This document shows positions 53,212 through 63,038 of a DNA stretch of 64,000 bases, in pieces. The notes under the pieces were generated by a model. That model saw only the letters and a program-made list of their open reading frames with translations. It did no database searches and was not told the DNA's origin. Source of the DNA: an uncultured Shewanella sp. (GTDB lineage: Bacteria; Pseudomonadota; Gammaproteobacteria; Enterobacterales; Shewanellaceae); the NCBI RefSeq assembly GCF_947501225.1, contig NZ_CANMUW010000016.1:1-64000 (forward strand), in the 5' to 3' direction. Both the position numbers and the translations under genes were made by a program. Position 1 is the stretch's first letter; every line of letters begins with the position of its first letter.

Positions 53212-53688
53212 TCAAACGTTTGCCATCAGTGCTTTCGCGACTTCCGGGTGAACAAACTGGCTGACATCACCACCGTGATGTGCGACCTCTTTCACCAGAG
53301 TCGATGAGATAAAGGAGTTCTCTTCTGCCGGTGTCAAAAACACGCTCTCAAGCTCTGAGCTTAAACGGCGATTCATATTCGCCAGTTGAAACTCATACTC
53401 AAAATCAGAAACGGCTCTCAGGCCGCGAACCAGCACACTGGCATTCTGCTCCTTTGCAAAATCCACCAGCAAACCACTGAATCCCACGACTTCGACGTTA
53501 TCTAAGTGAGATGTAACAATTTGAAGCAACTTGACACGCTCCTCCAAAGTGAATCTGGGCTGCTTGGAGGGGTTGGCAGCAATTCCAATCACCACATGCT
53601 TAAATAGCTTGGCCGCCCGCTCGATGAGATCGGCGTGACCATTGGTGACAGGGTCGAAAGTTCCGGGATAGATGGCTCTAGTGTGCAT
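53212..53688 (-). CDS. coaD: Phosphopantetheine adenylyltransferase
   Basis: This 158-residue hexameric enzyme makes dephospho-CoA from 4'-phosphopantetheine and ATP. The nucleotidyl-transfer motif YPGTFDPVTNGH is at the N-terminus and ISSTLVKEVA near the end. Length is exact for the family. The wzi frame follows directly. Confidence 0.97.
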   Translation of the reverse strand: MHTRAIYPGTFDPVTNGHADLIERAAKLFKHVVIGIAANPSKQPRFTLEERVKLLQIVTSHLDNVEVVGFSGLLVDFAKEQNASVLVRGLRAVSDFEYEFQLANMNRRLSSELESVFLTPAEENSFISSTLVKEVAHHGGDVSQFVHPEVAKALMANV

Positions 53689-54042
53689 TTGTATTTAATC
53701 CTAAGATAATCAGAGTCTAAGCTCAGAATTTATCCGGTATTGAAATTATTTCGATATGTACAGCGGCGAACATTTTAGCTATTTTTTCATCGAGATCACA
53801 GGAATAAACCAGCCGAACTGACATTCTTCAATCTCAGCAGAATTGTATCACACTCATATTTGGAAGTTTGTTGTTCCGAAGCAGGCCAGCGGTTCAGATC
53901 AAATAATCAGCCACAACTCAACTTAAGCGCAACATCAGCCACCATTAAAGGTCACATATAGCCACTGCCCCACACACTATACTGTTTATTCTCAATGCCA
54001 AATGAATTATATTGCAATCAAAGAAATCTCTGATAGCCACTC
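53689..54042. other. Intergenic region between coaD and the glycosyltransferase cluster
   Basis: About 354 non-coding bases between divergent genes. No strong promoter, palindrome or RNA element stands out apart from -10-like TATACT near 53978-53983. Confidence 0.5.
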
Positions 54043-55170
54043 ATGTCAACGACTATACCGATAATCCCTCAGCCAATACTTCAGCAAGCTAAGCGTCTTC
54101 TGTTTATATCTCCGCTGGCATTAGGGGACTTTCTCTACATAAAGACCTTTCTCATAGCCCTTAAAGCTAAACAGCCAGGCCTGGAGATCGACCTGTGGCT
54201 GGACGATAATCGCAACAATCAGGATAGTTGGAGACTCTCCCGCAGCAAGATCATGAAGCAGTGGATCGAGAGTGAGCCGGCTTTCAATCATACTTATGGC
54301 TGCTGTTCCTCAAAGGAGGAGCAGGAGAAACTGATAGCGAGTGCAAAAGAACGTAACTATGACATCATAGTCACCGAACCCACCTCAAAGAGTGAAAGGT
54401 TTGCCTCTATCGCACGTCAGATTAACTCGGATGGCTATCTGGTTTGTGGTGTGGAGAAGAAGAGGTTTGCAGGCCTGCTCAATAACTGGTTCTATCGTGG
54501 TGCAGATAAAACATACTCACTCGATGTCGGTAAGCTGAAAGCCCAGCATCATATTACCGATCGCTATCACCTGCTCATAGACAGCCTGTTCGGCATCGAC
54601 ATAGACAAGGCTCAGTTTATGCCGGATATGACGATCCCACAGGCATTCAATCAAGCAACCGCCAGCTGGATAGCAAACAATTTCAAAGCCAATGATAGCC
54701 AGGGAAAGCTGATTTTCCTCAACCACCTATCGACTAACAGCAAGAGAGACTGGCGGCTGGAACAACTTTTCGGCCTCATCGAACAGCTACACGCTCAGGC
54801 ATCAGAGAGTCGCTTTGTCATCAACGTCACCCCCGATCATGTAGACAGCATACGCTCAAAGATAGCCGACGACCCTAAACTTGCCGCCATGAATATAGCC
54901 GTGTTTACCGTTGGTGACCATTTCTTCGAACTTCCCGCATTAATTGCTGCATCGGATATCGTTATAACGGTAGAAACGGCGATCATGCATTTTGCAACGG
55001 CCATGAAGCGCCCTCTCATTGCGATGATGAGACAGAAAAAGCCATACTGGGCACCACCTGTGACTCCTACGGCGCAGGTTTTATATGCAGAGAAAGGCAG
55101 AGGACATGTCAGCGACATCGATGTAGAGGATGTCCTGAAATGCTACGCTCAGATGAAAAACAGTATTTAA
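54043..55170 (+). CDS. Glycosyltransferase family 9-like protein
   Basis: This 375-residue cytosolic protein resembles ADP-heptose:LPS heptosyltransferases: N-terminal LFISPLALGDFLYIKTFLIA and C-terminal nucleotide-sugar site DIVITVETAIMHFATAMKRP. The usual DTG of the C-terminal site is replaced by ETA, so it is a divergent member. It is probably an LPS-core or surface-sugar transferase; donor and acceptor are unknown. Confidence 0.75.
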   Translation: MSTTIPIIPQPILQQAKRLLFISPLALGDFLYIKTFLIALKAKQPGLEIDLWLDDNRNNQDSWRLSRSKIMKQWIESEPAFNHTYGCCSSKEEQEKLIASAKERNYDIIVTEPTSKSERFASIARQINSDGYLVCGVEKKRFAGLLNNWFYRGADKTYSLDVGKLKAQHHITDRYHLLIDSLFGIDIDKAQFMPDMTIPQAFNQATASWIANNFKANDSQGKLIFLNHLSTNSKRDWRLEQLFGLIEQLHAQASESRFVINVTPDHVDSIRSKIADDPKLAAMNIAVFTVGDHFFELPALIAASDIVITVETAIMHFATAMKRPLIAMMRQKKPYWAPPVTPTAQVLYAEKGRGHVSDIDVEDVLKCYAQMKNSI

Positions 55171-55274
55171 CTGTACTGGCGAATATTCGGCAGCAATAGT
55201 TATTGGCGCCAAATAGCCCGCCGATATTCACCAGTACTTTTTACCTCAATCGCGTTTTTAACAAAGGTTCCGCA

Positions 55275-56120
55275 ATGAAAAAAGCCATATTCACGCTCGC
55301 CATAGGTGACAACCCTATGTATAAGGCCGCACTGAATAGCTTTAAACTATATGCAGATAGAGTCGGTGCAGACTTAATCGTTTCTGACCACCTTCACTAC
55401 AAGATCGATATCTGCAAACCCAAATATGATGCGAATCCGGCTTGGTCAGAAAAACTGTATATTGGAGAGCTCCTGAAAGAGTATGATCGAGTTCTCTATC
55501 TGGATGCCGACTTTATTATCACTCCGTCGGCAAGAGATATCTTTGAGGTCTGCCCGGATCCGGACACGGTTTACATGTTCAACGAAGGACTATACCGTGA
55601 CCGTACCCCAGTGATAAACGAGATATGCCAGCAACTAGAGGCTGTTGAGGATTGGCAGCAAAGCGAAGGCAAGCTGACCTATTTCAACATGGGAATGCTC
55701 TTGGTATCTAAGCAGTCCCCCCTGTTCAATTTAATGAAACTCAGCGATCTTCAATCTCTTTGTAACTCAATAAAGTTTTATGAACAGACTTATACCAACT
55801 ACATAATTCAAAAGCATAAAATCAAATATGTTGAAGCCGATCCCTGCTTTAATCGCATGGACCTACTCGGCAGCGAAGATTATCAGAAGGCTGATTTTAT
55901 CCACTATGCAGGACGAGGTTTCAGTCCAAAATCCAGGCAACGTGAAATTAAGTATATCGCCGATTACTGCCAAATATTTGCCGACATCGTCGACTCGAAT
56001 GAGCTGGAGTCACTGAAGAGCTCGGTTTGGGAACTATATCTTGATAAACTTAAGAAAAAGTATAAATTACCTAAGCCACTGCTTAATTGGTACTTTTCTA
56101 ACTTTTCCTCGAAACCTTAG
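55275..56120 (+). CDS. Glycosyltransferase family 8-like protein
   Basis: This protein of about 281 residues has a GT-A fold: MKKAIFTLAIGDNPMYKAAL, the metal-binding DxD in RVLYLDADFII, and FNMGMLLVSKQ. I chose the internal ATG, which has AAGG upstream and matches family starts. It probably adds a hexose to the LPS core. A hairpin terminator follows. Confidence 0.8.
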   Translation: MKKAIFTLAIGDNPMYKAALNSFKLYADRVGADLIVSDHLHYKIDICKPKYDANPAWSEKLYIGELLKEYDRVLYLDADFIITPSARDIFEVCPDPDTVYMFNEGLYRDRTPVINEICQQLEAVEDWQQSEGKLTYFNMGMLLVSKQSPLFNLMKLSDLQSLCNSIKFYEQTYTNYIIQKHKIKYVEADPCFNRMDLLGSEDYQKADFIHYAGRGFSPKSRQREIKYIADYCQIFADIVDSNELESLKSSVWELYLDKLKKKYKLPKPLLNWYFSNFSSKP

Positions 56121-56185
56121 AGATTAATACTGTTCGATAGTAAAGGATGACAGGATATTTAAATCGATAACAGTGAATGGTACCT

Positions 56186-56217
56186 CAGACACCCAGGCTC
56201 AGCAGTTAAGGTGTCTG
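56186..56217. terminator. Hairpin between convergent glycosyltransferase genes
   Basis: A perfect 8-bp stem CAGACACC/GGTGTCTG with a 16-nt loop and no clear T run. Confidence 0.4.
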
Positions 56218-56238
56218 TAATCCATGTTGAATTAAGGC

Positions 56239-57000
56239 TCAGCCTTTCACTTTTGGAAACGGCGCCAGCTTAAACGAATTAACCAGCAAATTAAACTCGT
56301 ATATAACCAGCAATATGATTCGCTTCAGTGGCCTGCGTTTTACATAATCCCTGTGCTGGCCATCGAGCATATCGATCTCACTCTCAAAGCCTGCCGGGGC
56401 ACCTACCGAGGGAGTGACAACGAAACAACGCAGATCTCTTTCATACCAGTGCTGAATATCGGCATCGACCGGACGGGCGATGGGAAAAGCATGCTTGAGC
56501 AGTTTTCTGGCCCCCGATGCAGATACAAACTGTGAACAGGTCCCCGCAGATAGTTTTGACACCCTATGCAACTGCATGCCCTTTCCCAGCTCCATGGTTT
56601 CCATATTCAATTTCAATCGCTTACTGCTAAACAGCTTGATATAGTCCCAGTCACAGGTATCCATTTTCTCAAATAGAGAGATGCAATCGCGGATCTGCTC
56701 CTCGAGTTGAACATCATCTTCAAGGATAAGTGCAAAATCCAACTCCTGGTCAATAATCTTATTCCAGCAGTGAACATGGCTCAGGTAGCAACCAATTTCA
56801 CCATCGTTGAGTCGCTTATCATACTTTTTCAGGTTAGTTGGCAGGTCATAGACCTTGGCTCTCTCTTCCGGTATCAGCTCACTGCCTCTCACGGCCGAGA
56901 CCCGCTCATATGCTATGCCGAGCCGATCACATTGAGTCGACACCTGCTGCCATCGTTCGGTACTTGTGTCTAGATTGATAATAAAAACTTTGAACTTCAT
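56239..57000 (-). CDS. Glycosyltransferase family 25 protein (LPS biosynthesis)
   Basis: This 253-residue protein is of the LgtB/LpsA type: FKVFIINLDTSTERWQQV, GEIGCYLSHVHCW and the acidic metal site ALILEDDVQL. It probably transfers galactose or a related hexose to lipo-oligosaccharide. It is alone on the minus strand within the cluster. Confidence 0.88.
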   Translation of the reverse strand: MKFKVFIINLDTSTERWQQVSTQCDRLGIAYERVSAVRGSELIPEERAKVYDLPTNLKKYDKRLNDGEIGCYLSHVHCWNKIIDQELDFALILEDDVQLEEQIRDCISLFEKMDTCDWDYIKLFSSKRLKLNMETMELGKGMQLHRVSKLSAGTCSQFVSASGARKLLKHAFPIARPVDADIQHWYERDLRCFVVTPSVGAPAGFESEIDMLDGQHRDYVKRRPLKRIILLVIYEFNLLVNSFKLAPFPKVKG

Positions 57001-57187
57001 TACTGAGACCTTGGAGCCCGACCGGAAAACATAAAGTTAAGGGGGGGCATTTTACTTTTATCCAGCCCAAGACACAAATGTACGCATGCAGAACTTAGGC
57101 AGCCCCCTTTCTGGCTAAGAGCGCTATGTTAGCAATACGTTTTCGATTAGAATACCCATCATAAAGTAAACTCTTCGGAAACGACAT

Positions 57188-58264
57188 ATGACGAACAATG
57201 TTAAGGATAGGCAATACGATGCTGTATTCTACGTTGCGTACCCTTATTATTTTCCTCACTTCCTCCCCATCCACGATTACTGGGTTTCACAAGGCAAGCA
57301 GACGCTGTTTGTTCTGTCGGAAAAACAGAATCCGGAGTTAATGGAAACCATCGCCAGAGATAACTCACTGAATTACCAGATTGGCAGCCAGGTTCTGAGC
57401 CAGGTTTGTGCGAAGGTGTTCTTCTTTGCCAATGAAGAGTCACCATTAGATGGGATAAAAGGCAAAACTGTATTTCTCGATCATGGTGTCGGCACAAAGT
57501 ATTGTAACTATCCCCTCGCCTGTGAACAGTTTGATTATGTCCTTATCGAGGGCAGCTATCGTCAGGCGATGCTGGAAGCCGAACTTCCGCAGCATCGGGA
57601 TAAGATAAAATGTGTCGGTTTCACCAAGTTAGATCCTGTGGCCAAGGGGAAACAGGAGCAGAGCTCCGCCCTGTTGGAGCAGTATGGGCTAGATGCCAAC
57701 AAGAAGACGATCCTCTATGCCCCAACATTTTTCCCGTCATCCATAGAGAAGATGGGCCGGGACTTCCCTGCGGACTTCGCCGACTGTAACGTCATAATAA
57801 AGCCTCACTACCTGTCACTCGAAAGAAGGGCCTATGCTAAGCAGAGAAAACGGCTGCAACATTGGGCTGGTTTCAGTAACTGCCTTGTGACCCATATCAG
57901 TGAGTACAGTCTGACCAAGTTTATCGGACTGGCAGATCTTATGATCAGCGATGAATCCTCGGCCATTTTCGAGTGTACGGCCCTGGATAAGCCCGTTGTC
58001 ATCAATAGGTTCTTAAAGTTGCGTTGGAGCTATTATCTTAATCCCGCGAAGTTCATCAAGCGAATGGATCAGGGGATAGATACCTATCGCGCCGTCGGCT
58101 ATAACCCGGACAATTACGATGAGATGGTGCGTAATGTCAGAACCGCATTAGCTGATCCGAGTGAGCACAGTGCTATCAGAGCCGAAACAACCTCTGCCAT
58201 ATGTGGCCTCGTTGATGGTAATGTATCTAAACGAATTTTTGAGCTATTTAACGAACAAGACTAA
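57188..58264 (+). CDS. CDP-glycerol glycerophosphotransferase family protein
   Basis: This 358-residue protein carries the TagB/TagF-type signatures VFLDHGVGTKY, KTILYAPTFFPSS and LMISDESSAIFECTALDKPV. The family moves a phospho-alcohol from a CDP carrier onto a glycan. It is followed 5 bp later by an aminotransferase and then a nucleotidyltransferase, which could make the activated donor. The donor is therefore perhaps a CDP-amino-alcohol or CDP-phosphonate rather than CDP-glycerol. Confidence 0.83.
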   Translation: MTNNVKDRQYDAVFYVAYPYYFPHFLPIHDYWVSQGKQTLFVLSEKQNPELMETIARDNSLNYQIGSQVLSQVCAKVFFFANEESPLDGIKGKTVFLDHGVGTKYCNYPLACEQFDYVLIEGSYRQAMLEAELPQHRDKIKCVGFTKLDPVAKGKQEQSSALLEQYGLDANKKTILYAPTFFPSSIEKMGRDFPADFADCNVIIKPHYLSLERRAYAKQRKRLQHWAGFSNCLVTHISEYSLTKFIGLADLMISDESSAIFECTALDKPVVINRFLKLRWSYYLNPAKFIKRMDQGIDTYRAVGYNPDNYDEMVRNVRTALADPSEHSAIRAETTSAICGLVDGNVSKRIFELFNEQD

Positions 58265-58269
58265 TTGCA

Positions 58270-59349
58270 ATGAATCGTGATCAGCTAATATTCACCCCTG
58301 GGCCGGTAAAAGAGTATCCCGAGATCAGTGAACTGGGCGGACTACAGACCCCCTATTTCAGAAACCGGGCCTTTTCCGAAGTCGTGCTGGAAACAGAGCA
58401 GCAGCTGCTCCAACTCGCCAATGCCCCCAAGGGCAGTCGAGCCGTGCTGCTGACCGCCTCGGGTACGGCGGCTATGGAGGCCGCGGTACTCAACTTGGTA
58501 GCCCCTGAACATAAAGCAATCAGCGTTATCAGTGGTGGTTTCGGCCAAAGATTTGCCGACATCTGCCGCGTTCACCGACGCCAGCACAGCCCCTACCACC
58601 CGGCGTTCGATGATGATCTGTCTGACACCGGCTCATTGATGCAGTTTGCCGATCATGATGTGTTACTGATCAATGGCCATGAAACCTCGATCTGCCACCG
58701 CTTTAATCTGGAGCAGGTTGGCCGGTTCTGCCATGAAAATCAGATCTTGCATATCGTCGATGCCATCTCGATGTTCCTAACCGATGAACTCGACATGCAG
58801 AGTCAGCATATCGATGCCCTGATCATCAGCTCGCAGAAAGCATTAGCCCTGCCACCCGGCGTAGCGATAATCATCTTGTCCCCCCGGGCGATAGAGAGGT
58901 TGCTGCCTGATCCCGCAACCCTCTATTTTAATTTAACCGATTACTTAAGAGATGGAGAGCGTGGCCAAACCCCGTATACTCCGGCGGTGAGCATCATTTT
59001 ACAGCTCCACCAGCGCCTGTTACAGATAGCCTCTAAGGGCGGCCTCAAGGCCGAAATTGCCAAGACAAGAGAGGTGGCGCAATTTTTCAGAAAGGGGATC
59101 GCTAAGCTCCCCTTAAAAATCTTTTCCACACACATGGCTAACAGTGTGACCGGGCTATCCCCCACTGATGGCACCAGCGCATCGCAGTTAGTCAAGGAGT
59201 TCGAGGCAAGGTATCAGATGGTACTGTGCCCCAACGGCGGTGAGCTGGCCGATACCCTGTTCAGGGTCTCTCATATGGGAAATATCACCATACAAGACAC
59301 TCAACGCTTAATCGATGCATTGCATGACTATTTTGGAGTAAATCAATGA
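58270..59349 (+). CDS. Class V aminotransferase
   Basis: This 359-residue PLP enzyme is related to alanine-glyoxylate and 2-aminoethylphosphonate aminotransferases: FTPGPVKEYPEI, TASGTAAMEAAVLNLV, the Asp in IVDAISMFL and the PLP Lys in SSQKALALPPG (about 195-205). It may make or use an amino-alcohol or aminophosphonate precursor. It lies between the transferase gene (5 bp upstream) and the nucleotidyltransferase gene (4-bp overlap). Confidence 0.85.
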   Translation: MNRDQLIFTPGPVKEYPEISELGGLQTPYFRNRAFSEVVLETEQQLLQLANAPKGSRAVLLTASGTAAMEAAVLNLVAPEHKAISVISGGFGQRFADICRVHRRQHSPYHPAFDDDLSDTGSLMQFADHDVLLINGHETSICHRFNLEQVGRFCHENQILHIVDAISMFLTDELDMQSQHIDALIISSQKALALPPGVAIIILSPRAIERLLPDPATLYFNLTDYLRDGERGQTPYTPAVSIILQLHQRLLQIASKGGLKAEIAKTREVAQFFRKGIAKLPLKIFSTHMANSVTGLSPTDGTSASQLVKEFEARYQMVLCPNGGELADTLFRVSHMGNITIQDTQRLIDALHDYFGVNQ

Positions 59350-60059
59350 AAGTTCTAATCATGGCCGCGGGTGTTGGTAGCCGCATCAGCCGTCACCTTA
59401 AAGACCATCCAAAATGTTGTGTTGATATCCTGGGCAAGCCCCTAATTCAACGCACCATGGAACTTCTGCACTCCCATGGAATAAAAGATATCGCTATCGT
59501 ATCCGGCTACCATGAGCAGTATCTCAAAGACGTACTAAAAGACTATCAGTACGAGAGTATCTCCAACCCTTTCTATCGGGTGACAAACTCTATCGCCTCA
59601 CTCTGGTTTGCACGGGATTTTCTCGCCGGAGATGAAGAGGTGTTGATCATGAATGGCGATGTATTCTTTGAAGAGCCGCTGCTCGATATCATCGAAAAAG
59701 CCACCGCATCGCCTCTGATGTTAGCCGACAGCACCCGAATCGAAGATGCCGATTACCGCTTCAACTGGGCTGATGACCGACTCAAGGCTTACGGTAAGGA
59801 GCTCACCAATGAAGAGACCACCGGTGAGTATGTGGGCATAGGCAAACTCAACGCTGCCGATGTTAAGGTACTGCTGGACAAAGTCGCAGGCTATATCGCC
59901 TCCGAACAGTATGATATCTGGTGGGAAGACGCCATCTACCGTCAAATCCACGAAGGCAAAGAGGTGCCCATCTATGATGTTAAGGGCAACTTCTGGGCAG
60001 AGGTCGACTATATAGAGGACTACGAGCGCATCATGGCTTACGTCTCTAAGCAGCAATAA
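59346..60059 (+). CDS. Sugar/phospho-alcohol nucleotidyltransferase (LicC/PntC-like)
   Basis: This 237-residue protein has the NTP-binding loop LIMAAGVGSRISRHLKDHPK and a GT-A fold. TNSIASLWFARDFL and the metal Asp in LIMNGDVFF are reminiscent of CTP:phosphocholine and CTP:aminoethylphosphonate cytidylyltransferases. It overlaps the aminotransferase gene by 4 bp. It probably supplies a CDP-activated head group for the transferase encoded at 57188. Confidence 0.82.
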   Translation: MKVLIMAAGVGSRISRHLKDHPKCCVDILGKPLIQRTMELLHSHGIKDIAIVSGYHEQYLKDVLKDYQYESISNPFYRVTNSIASLWFARDFLAGDEEVLIMNGDVFFEEPLLDIIEKATASPLMLADSTRIEDADYRFNWADDRLKAYGKELTNEETTGEYVGIGKLNAADVKVLLDKVAGYIASEQYDIWWEDAIYRQIHEGKEVPIYDVKGNFWAEVDYIEDYERIMAYVSKQQ

Positions 60060-60073
60060 CTTCCCAACCTCTT

Positions 60074-60106
60074 CAGGCGTTGTATCTTAGCTGGATACAA
60101 CGTCTG
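60074..60106. terminator. Hairpin between convergent genes
   Basis: A 13-bp stem with one wobble, CAGGCGTTGTATC/GATACAACGTCTG with a 7-nt loop, lies 15 bases after the nucleotidyltransferase stop. The T run is weak. Confidence 0.6.
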
Positions 60107-60156
60107 ACTATTGATTTAAACTTCGCAGAAGAATTAGCTTCACTTCGCCCGATAGA

Positions 60157-61200
60157 TTAGCCAGCCAACTCTTGCGACACTCGCTCAAACTTCTCAATCA
60201 CCTGTTCCACCTGGATCTGCTCCATCAGATCACTCCCCTTTGCCCGCGTCCCCCAGGCTACCGGCTCCGCGTGCTGAGTCTTGATAACACTATCATATAC
60301 ACTGACCACATGGTCCAGACTCAGATAGGGCCCGGTTCTGCCCGGGTTAGAGTGCGCATAGAGCCCAATCACCGGCGTCCCCTGGGTCACCGCCATATGA
60401 GCCGGGCCGGTGTCGGGAGCCAAAACGATACCGGCCTGCTTAAGCACGGCCAATAGTTGAGTAAGCGAGGTCTTACCCACCATATTCTCAAGTACTTCAG
60501 TGCAAGCCGACTGAATATCTTCGGCCAGTGTCTTCTCTGATGTGGTGGGTCCGCCACAGAGTATGACCCTATAGCCTTTAGATATGGCATGCTGCGCCAC
60601 CGCAGCATAGCGTTCGGGTAACCAGTTTCGCTCCGCCTTACTGGCCGCGGCGCAGATCACCAGGGCCCTGTCGCCGTCGGGGATCAGTTGCCGGGCAAAT
60701 TCGGTATCGGCCAATGGTACCGGAATATTCCACTCAGGAGAGAGGTCTGTAACGCCGAGCGCCTTAGCAAACCCCATGAAGCCTTCGAGGACATGTGGCG
60801 TATCCTGCGGCTCAACCTGATGATTTGTCACCAACCACTGGCCCTCTTTGGCCCTGAAACGATCGAAGCCGATTCTGACCCTGGCGGAGATGGCCATCGA
60901 GGCGAGCGTCGCCCTCAGTGCCACCTGCATGTGTAGCAACACATCAAACCTCCGGCCCGCTAACGCCTTTCTCAGGTTAAAGTAGCTCCGCCAACCCTGT
61001 GACTTATCAAAAATAACAAATTCAACCCCCTCAAGATGCTTAAGCAGTTGATATTCAACCTTGCCTATCACCCAGGTTATCTTCAGTTGCGGATACTTTC
61101 TCTGTATGGCCTGCACCATAGCCACCGCATGACAGACATCGCCGATAGCGGATAAACGCAACAGACATAGGGAGTTAATCTCATTAAGTTTTAAACTCAT
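60157..61200 (-). CDS. Glycosyltransferase family 9 (heptosyltransferase type)
   Basis: This protein of about 347 residues shows LCLLRLSAIGDVCHAVAMVQ at the start, CAAASKAERNWLPERYAAVA in the middle and the nucleotide site GIVLAPDTGPAHMAVTQGTPVIGLYAHSNP broken across about residues 260-290, all typical of LPS heptosyltransferase I/II. I chose the ATG that begins the family match; a GTG 37 codons upstream is possible. It adds heptose or a related sugar to the LPS inner core. Confidence 0.88.
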   Translation of the reverse strand: MSLKLNEINSLCLLRLSAIGDVCHAVAMVQAIQRKYPQLKITWVIGKVEYQLLKHLEGVEFVIFDKSQGWRSYFNLRKALAGRRFDVLLHMQVALRATLASMAISARVRIGFDRFRAKEGQWLVTNHQVEPQDTPHVLEGFMGFAKALGVTDLSPEWNIPVPLADTEFARQLIPDGDRALVICAAASKAERNWLPERYAAVAQHAISKGYRVILCGGPTTSEKTLAEDIQSACTEVLENMVGKTSLTQLLAVLKQAGIVLAPDTGPAHMAVTQGTPVIGLYAHSNPGRTGPYLSLDHVVSVYDSVIKTQHAEPVAWGTRAKGSDLMEQIQVEQVIEKFERVSQELAG

Positions 61201-61380
61201 AGCGCTCAGGGGTTGATGAATAGAACCAGCAAAGTTTAATGTAGAAGCCACCTTGCTTCCAAGCTTTAACTGATAATTCTCATCCTCTTGCAGGTTCGGA
61301 TAATAAACCACACGGTTCTGCTCACAAGAAGATGTTATTATTAAAGGTAATTTCCCTATGCAGCCGGTAACAAAGCCGAG

Positions 61381-61944
61381 ATGAACGTCATCGATACCCC
61401 TATTTCAGGCCTCAAAATCATCGAGCCCACACTGTTCGGCGATGAGAGAGGTTTCTTCTTCGAGTCATTCCGGGACGCCTGGTTCAGGGAGCATGTCAGC
61501 GATGTTCAGTTTGTTCAGGAGAACCAGAGCAGATCCAGACGCGGGATATTGAGAGGGCTGCACTATCAATCCAGCCAGACTCAGGGAAAGCTGGTGAGGG
61601 TCACCTGTGGTGAGGTATTCGATGTAGCCGTTGACCTGCGCAGGGAGAGCCCCAGTTACGGGCAATGGTTCGGCACCTATCTTAGTGAAGAGAACAAGCG
61701 TCAGCTCTGGATCCCTGCCGGGTTTGCCCACGGCTTCTATGTCATCTCAGAAACAGCTGACTGTATCTATAAATGCACCGATTACTACGCGCCGGAGTTC
61801 GAGAAAACCATTCTCTGGAACGACACCGAGCTGTCGATAGATTGGCCTCTCAACAAGAGCTCCGATACAGATACGGTGCAACCTATACTCTCGGCGAAAG
61901 ACAGAGCCGGCGCACCATTTAACTGCCGGGAACATTGGCTATGA
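61381..61944 (+). CDS. rmlC: dTDP-4-dehydrorhamnose 3,5-epimerase
   Basis: This 187-residue cupin-fold enzyme of dTDP-L-rhamnose synthesis has ERGFFFESFRDAWF, the active-site region RGILRGLHYQ and PAGFAHGFYVISE. Its stop overlaps the rmlB ATG (ATGA). Confidence 0.96.
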   Translation: MNVIDTPISGLKIIEPTLFGDERGFFFESFRDAWFREHVSDVQFVQENQSRSRRGILRGLHYQSSQTQGKLVRVTCGEVFDVAVDLRRESPSYGQWFGTYLSEENKRQLWIPAGFAHGFYVISETADCIYKCTDYYAPEFEKTILWNDTELSIDWPLNKSSDTDTVQPILSAKDRAGAPFNCREHWL

Positions 61945-63038
61945 CCATACCAAAAACAGTGATGATAACGGGAGGTGCCGGCTTTATCGGCTCTGCCCTG
62001 GTGAGATTTTTTATTAACGAGACGCCTCACCGGGTTATCAACCTGGATAAGTTGACCTATGCAGCCAACCTTGAGTCCCTGTCATCGATAGAGGATAACG
62101 AGCGCTACCACTTCATCCGCGGAGATATCTGCGACAGGCCTCTTGTCGATGACATACTGAGACGCCATCGGCCCGATATCATCATGCACCTCGCCGCCGA
62201 GAGCCATGTCGATCGCTCCATCCATGGTCCGGATGAGTTTATACAGACCAATATTCTGGGGACCTATACCCTGCTCGAAGCATGCAGGGATTATCTTGCT
62301 GAACTTGCAAACGCTAAGAAACAGGGCTTCAGGTTTCACCATATCTCCACCGATGAGGTCTATGGCGAACTGGGTGAAACCGGCCGCTTCACCGAGCAGA
62401 GCCCATATAATCCAAGCTCGCCCTACTCGGCAACTAAGGCTGCTTCCGATCATCTGGTCAGGGCCTGGTCCCGTACTTTCCGGCTGCCGGTGGTAATTAG
62501 CAACTGCTCAAATAACTATGGGCCATTTCAGTTCCCTGAAAAGCTGATCCCCCTGATGATACTTAACGCCCTGGAGGGGAAAGCCCTGCCGGTTTATGGC
62601 GATGGTAAACAGGTAAGAGACTGGTTATATGTCGACGATCATGTCCGCGCCCTCTATAGGGTCGCAACCGATGGCATACCCGGCTCCACCTATAACATCG
62701 GCGGCAACAATGAAAAACAGAATATTGAAGTTGTCACCACCCTCTGTGAACGACTCAATGTACTGATTGAAGACAAACCTTCAGGCATCGATGACTTCAA
62801 ACAACTGATCACTCATGTCAAAGACAGGCCGGGACACGACCTCAGGTATGCCATCGACGCCACAAAAATTGACAGGGAACTGAACTGGAAGCCGCAGGAA
62901 ACATTCGAGTCCGGCATAGGAAAAACCATCCAGTGGTATCTGGATAACCTGGATTGGTGTCGTCATATCCGCGATGGCAGCTATCGAAAGGCGTCGGCCA
63001 ATGACAAGCCATGCACGGGTAAAACCGGTAACAGATGA
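61941..63038 (+). CDS. rmlB: dTDP-glucose 4,6-dehydratase
   Basis: This protein of about 365 residues is an extended SDR enzyme: NAD loop GGAGFIGSALVRFF, AAESHVDRSIHGP, catalytic Tyr-x3-Lys in SPYSATKAASDHLVRAW and SNNYGPFQFPEKLIP. I chose the ATG overlapping the rmlC stop. It forms dTDP-4-keto-6-deoxyglucose, the substrate of RmlC. Its end overlaps rmlD by 4 bp. Confidence 0.96.
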   Translation: MTIPKTVMITGGAGFIGSALVRFFINETPHRVINLDKLTYAANLESLSSIEDNERYHFIRGDICDRPLVDDILRRHRPDIIMHLAAESHVDRSIHGPDEFIQTNILGTYTLLEACRDYLAELANAKKQGFRFHHISTDEVYGELGETGRFTEQSPYNPSSPYSATKAASDHLVRAWSRTFRLPVVISNCSNNYGPFQFPEKLIPLMILNALEGKALPVYGDGKQVRDWLYVDDHVRALYRVATDGIPGSTYNIGGNNEKQNIEVVTTLCERLNVLIEDKPSGIDDFKQLITHVKDRPGHDLRYAIDATKIDRELNWKPQETFESGIGKTIQWYLDNLDWCRHIRDGSYRKASANDKPCTGKTGNR

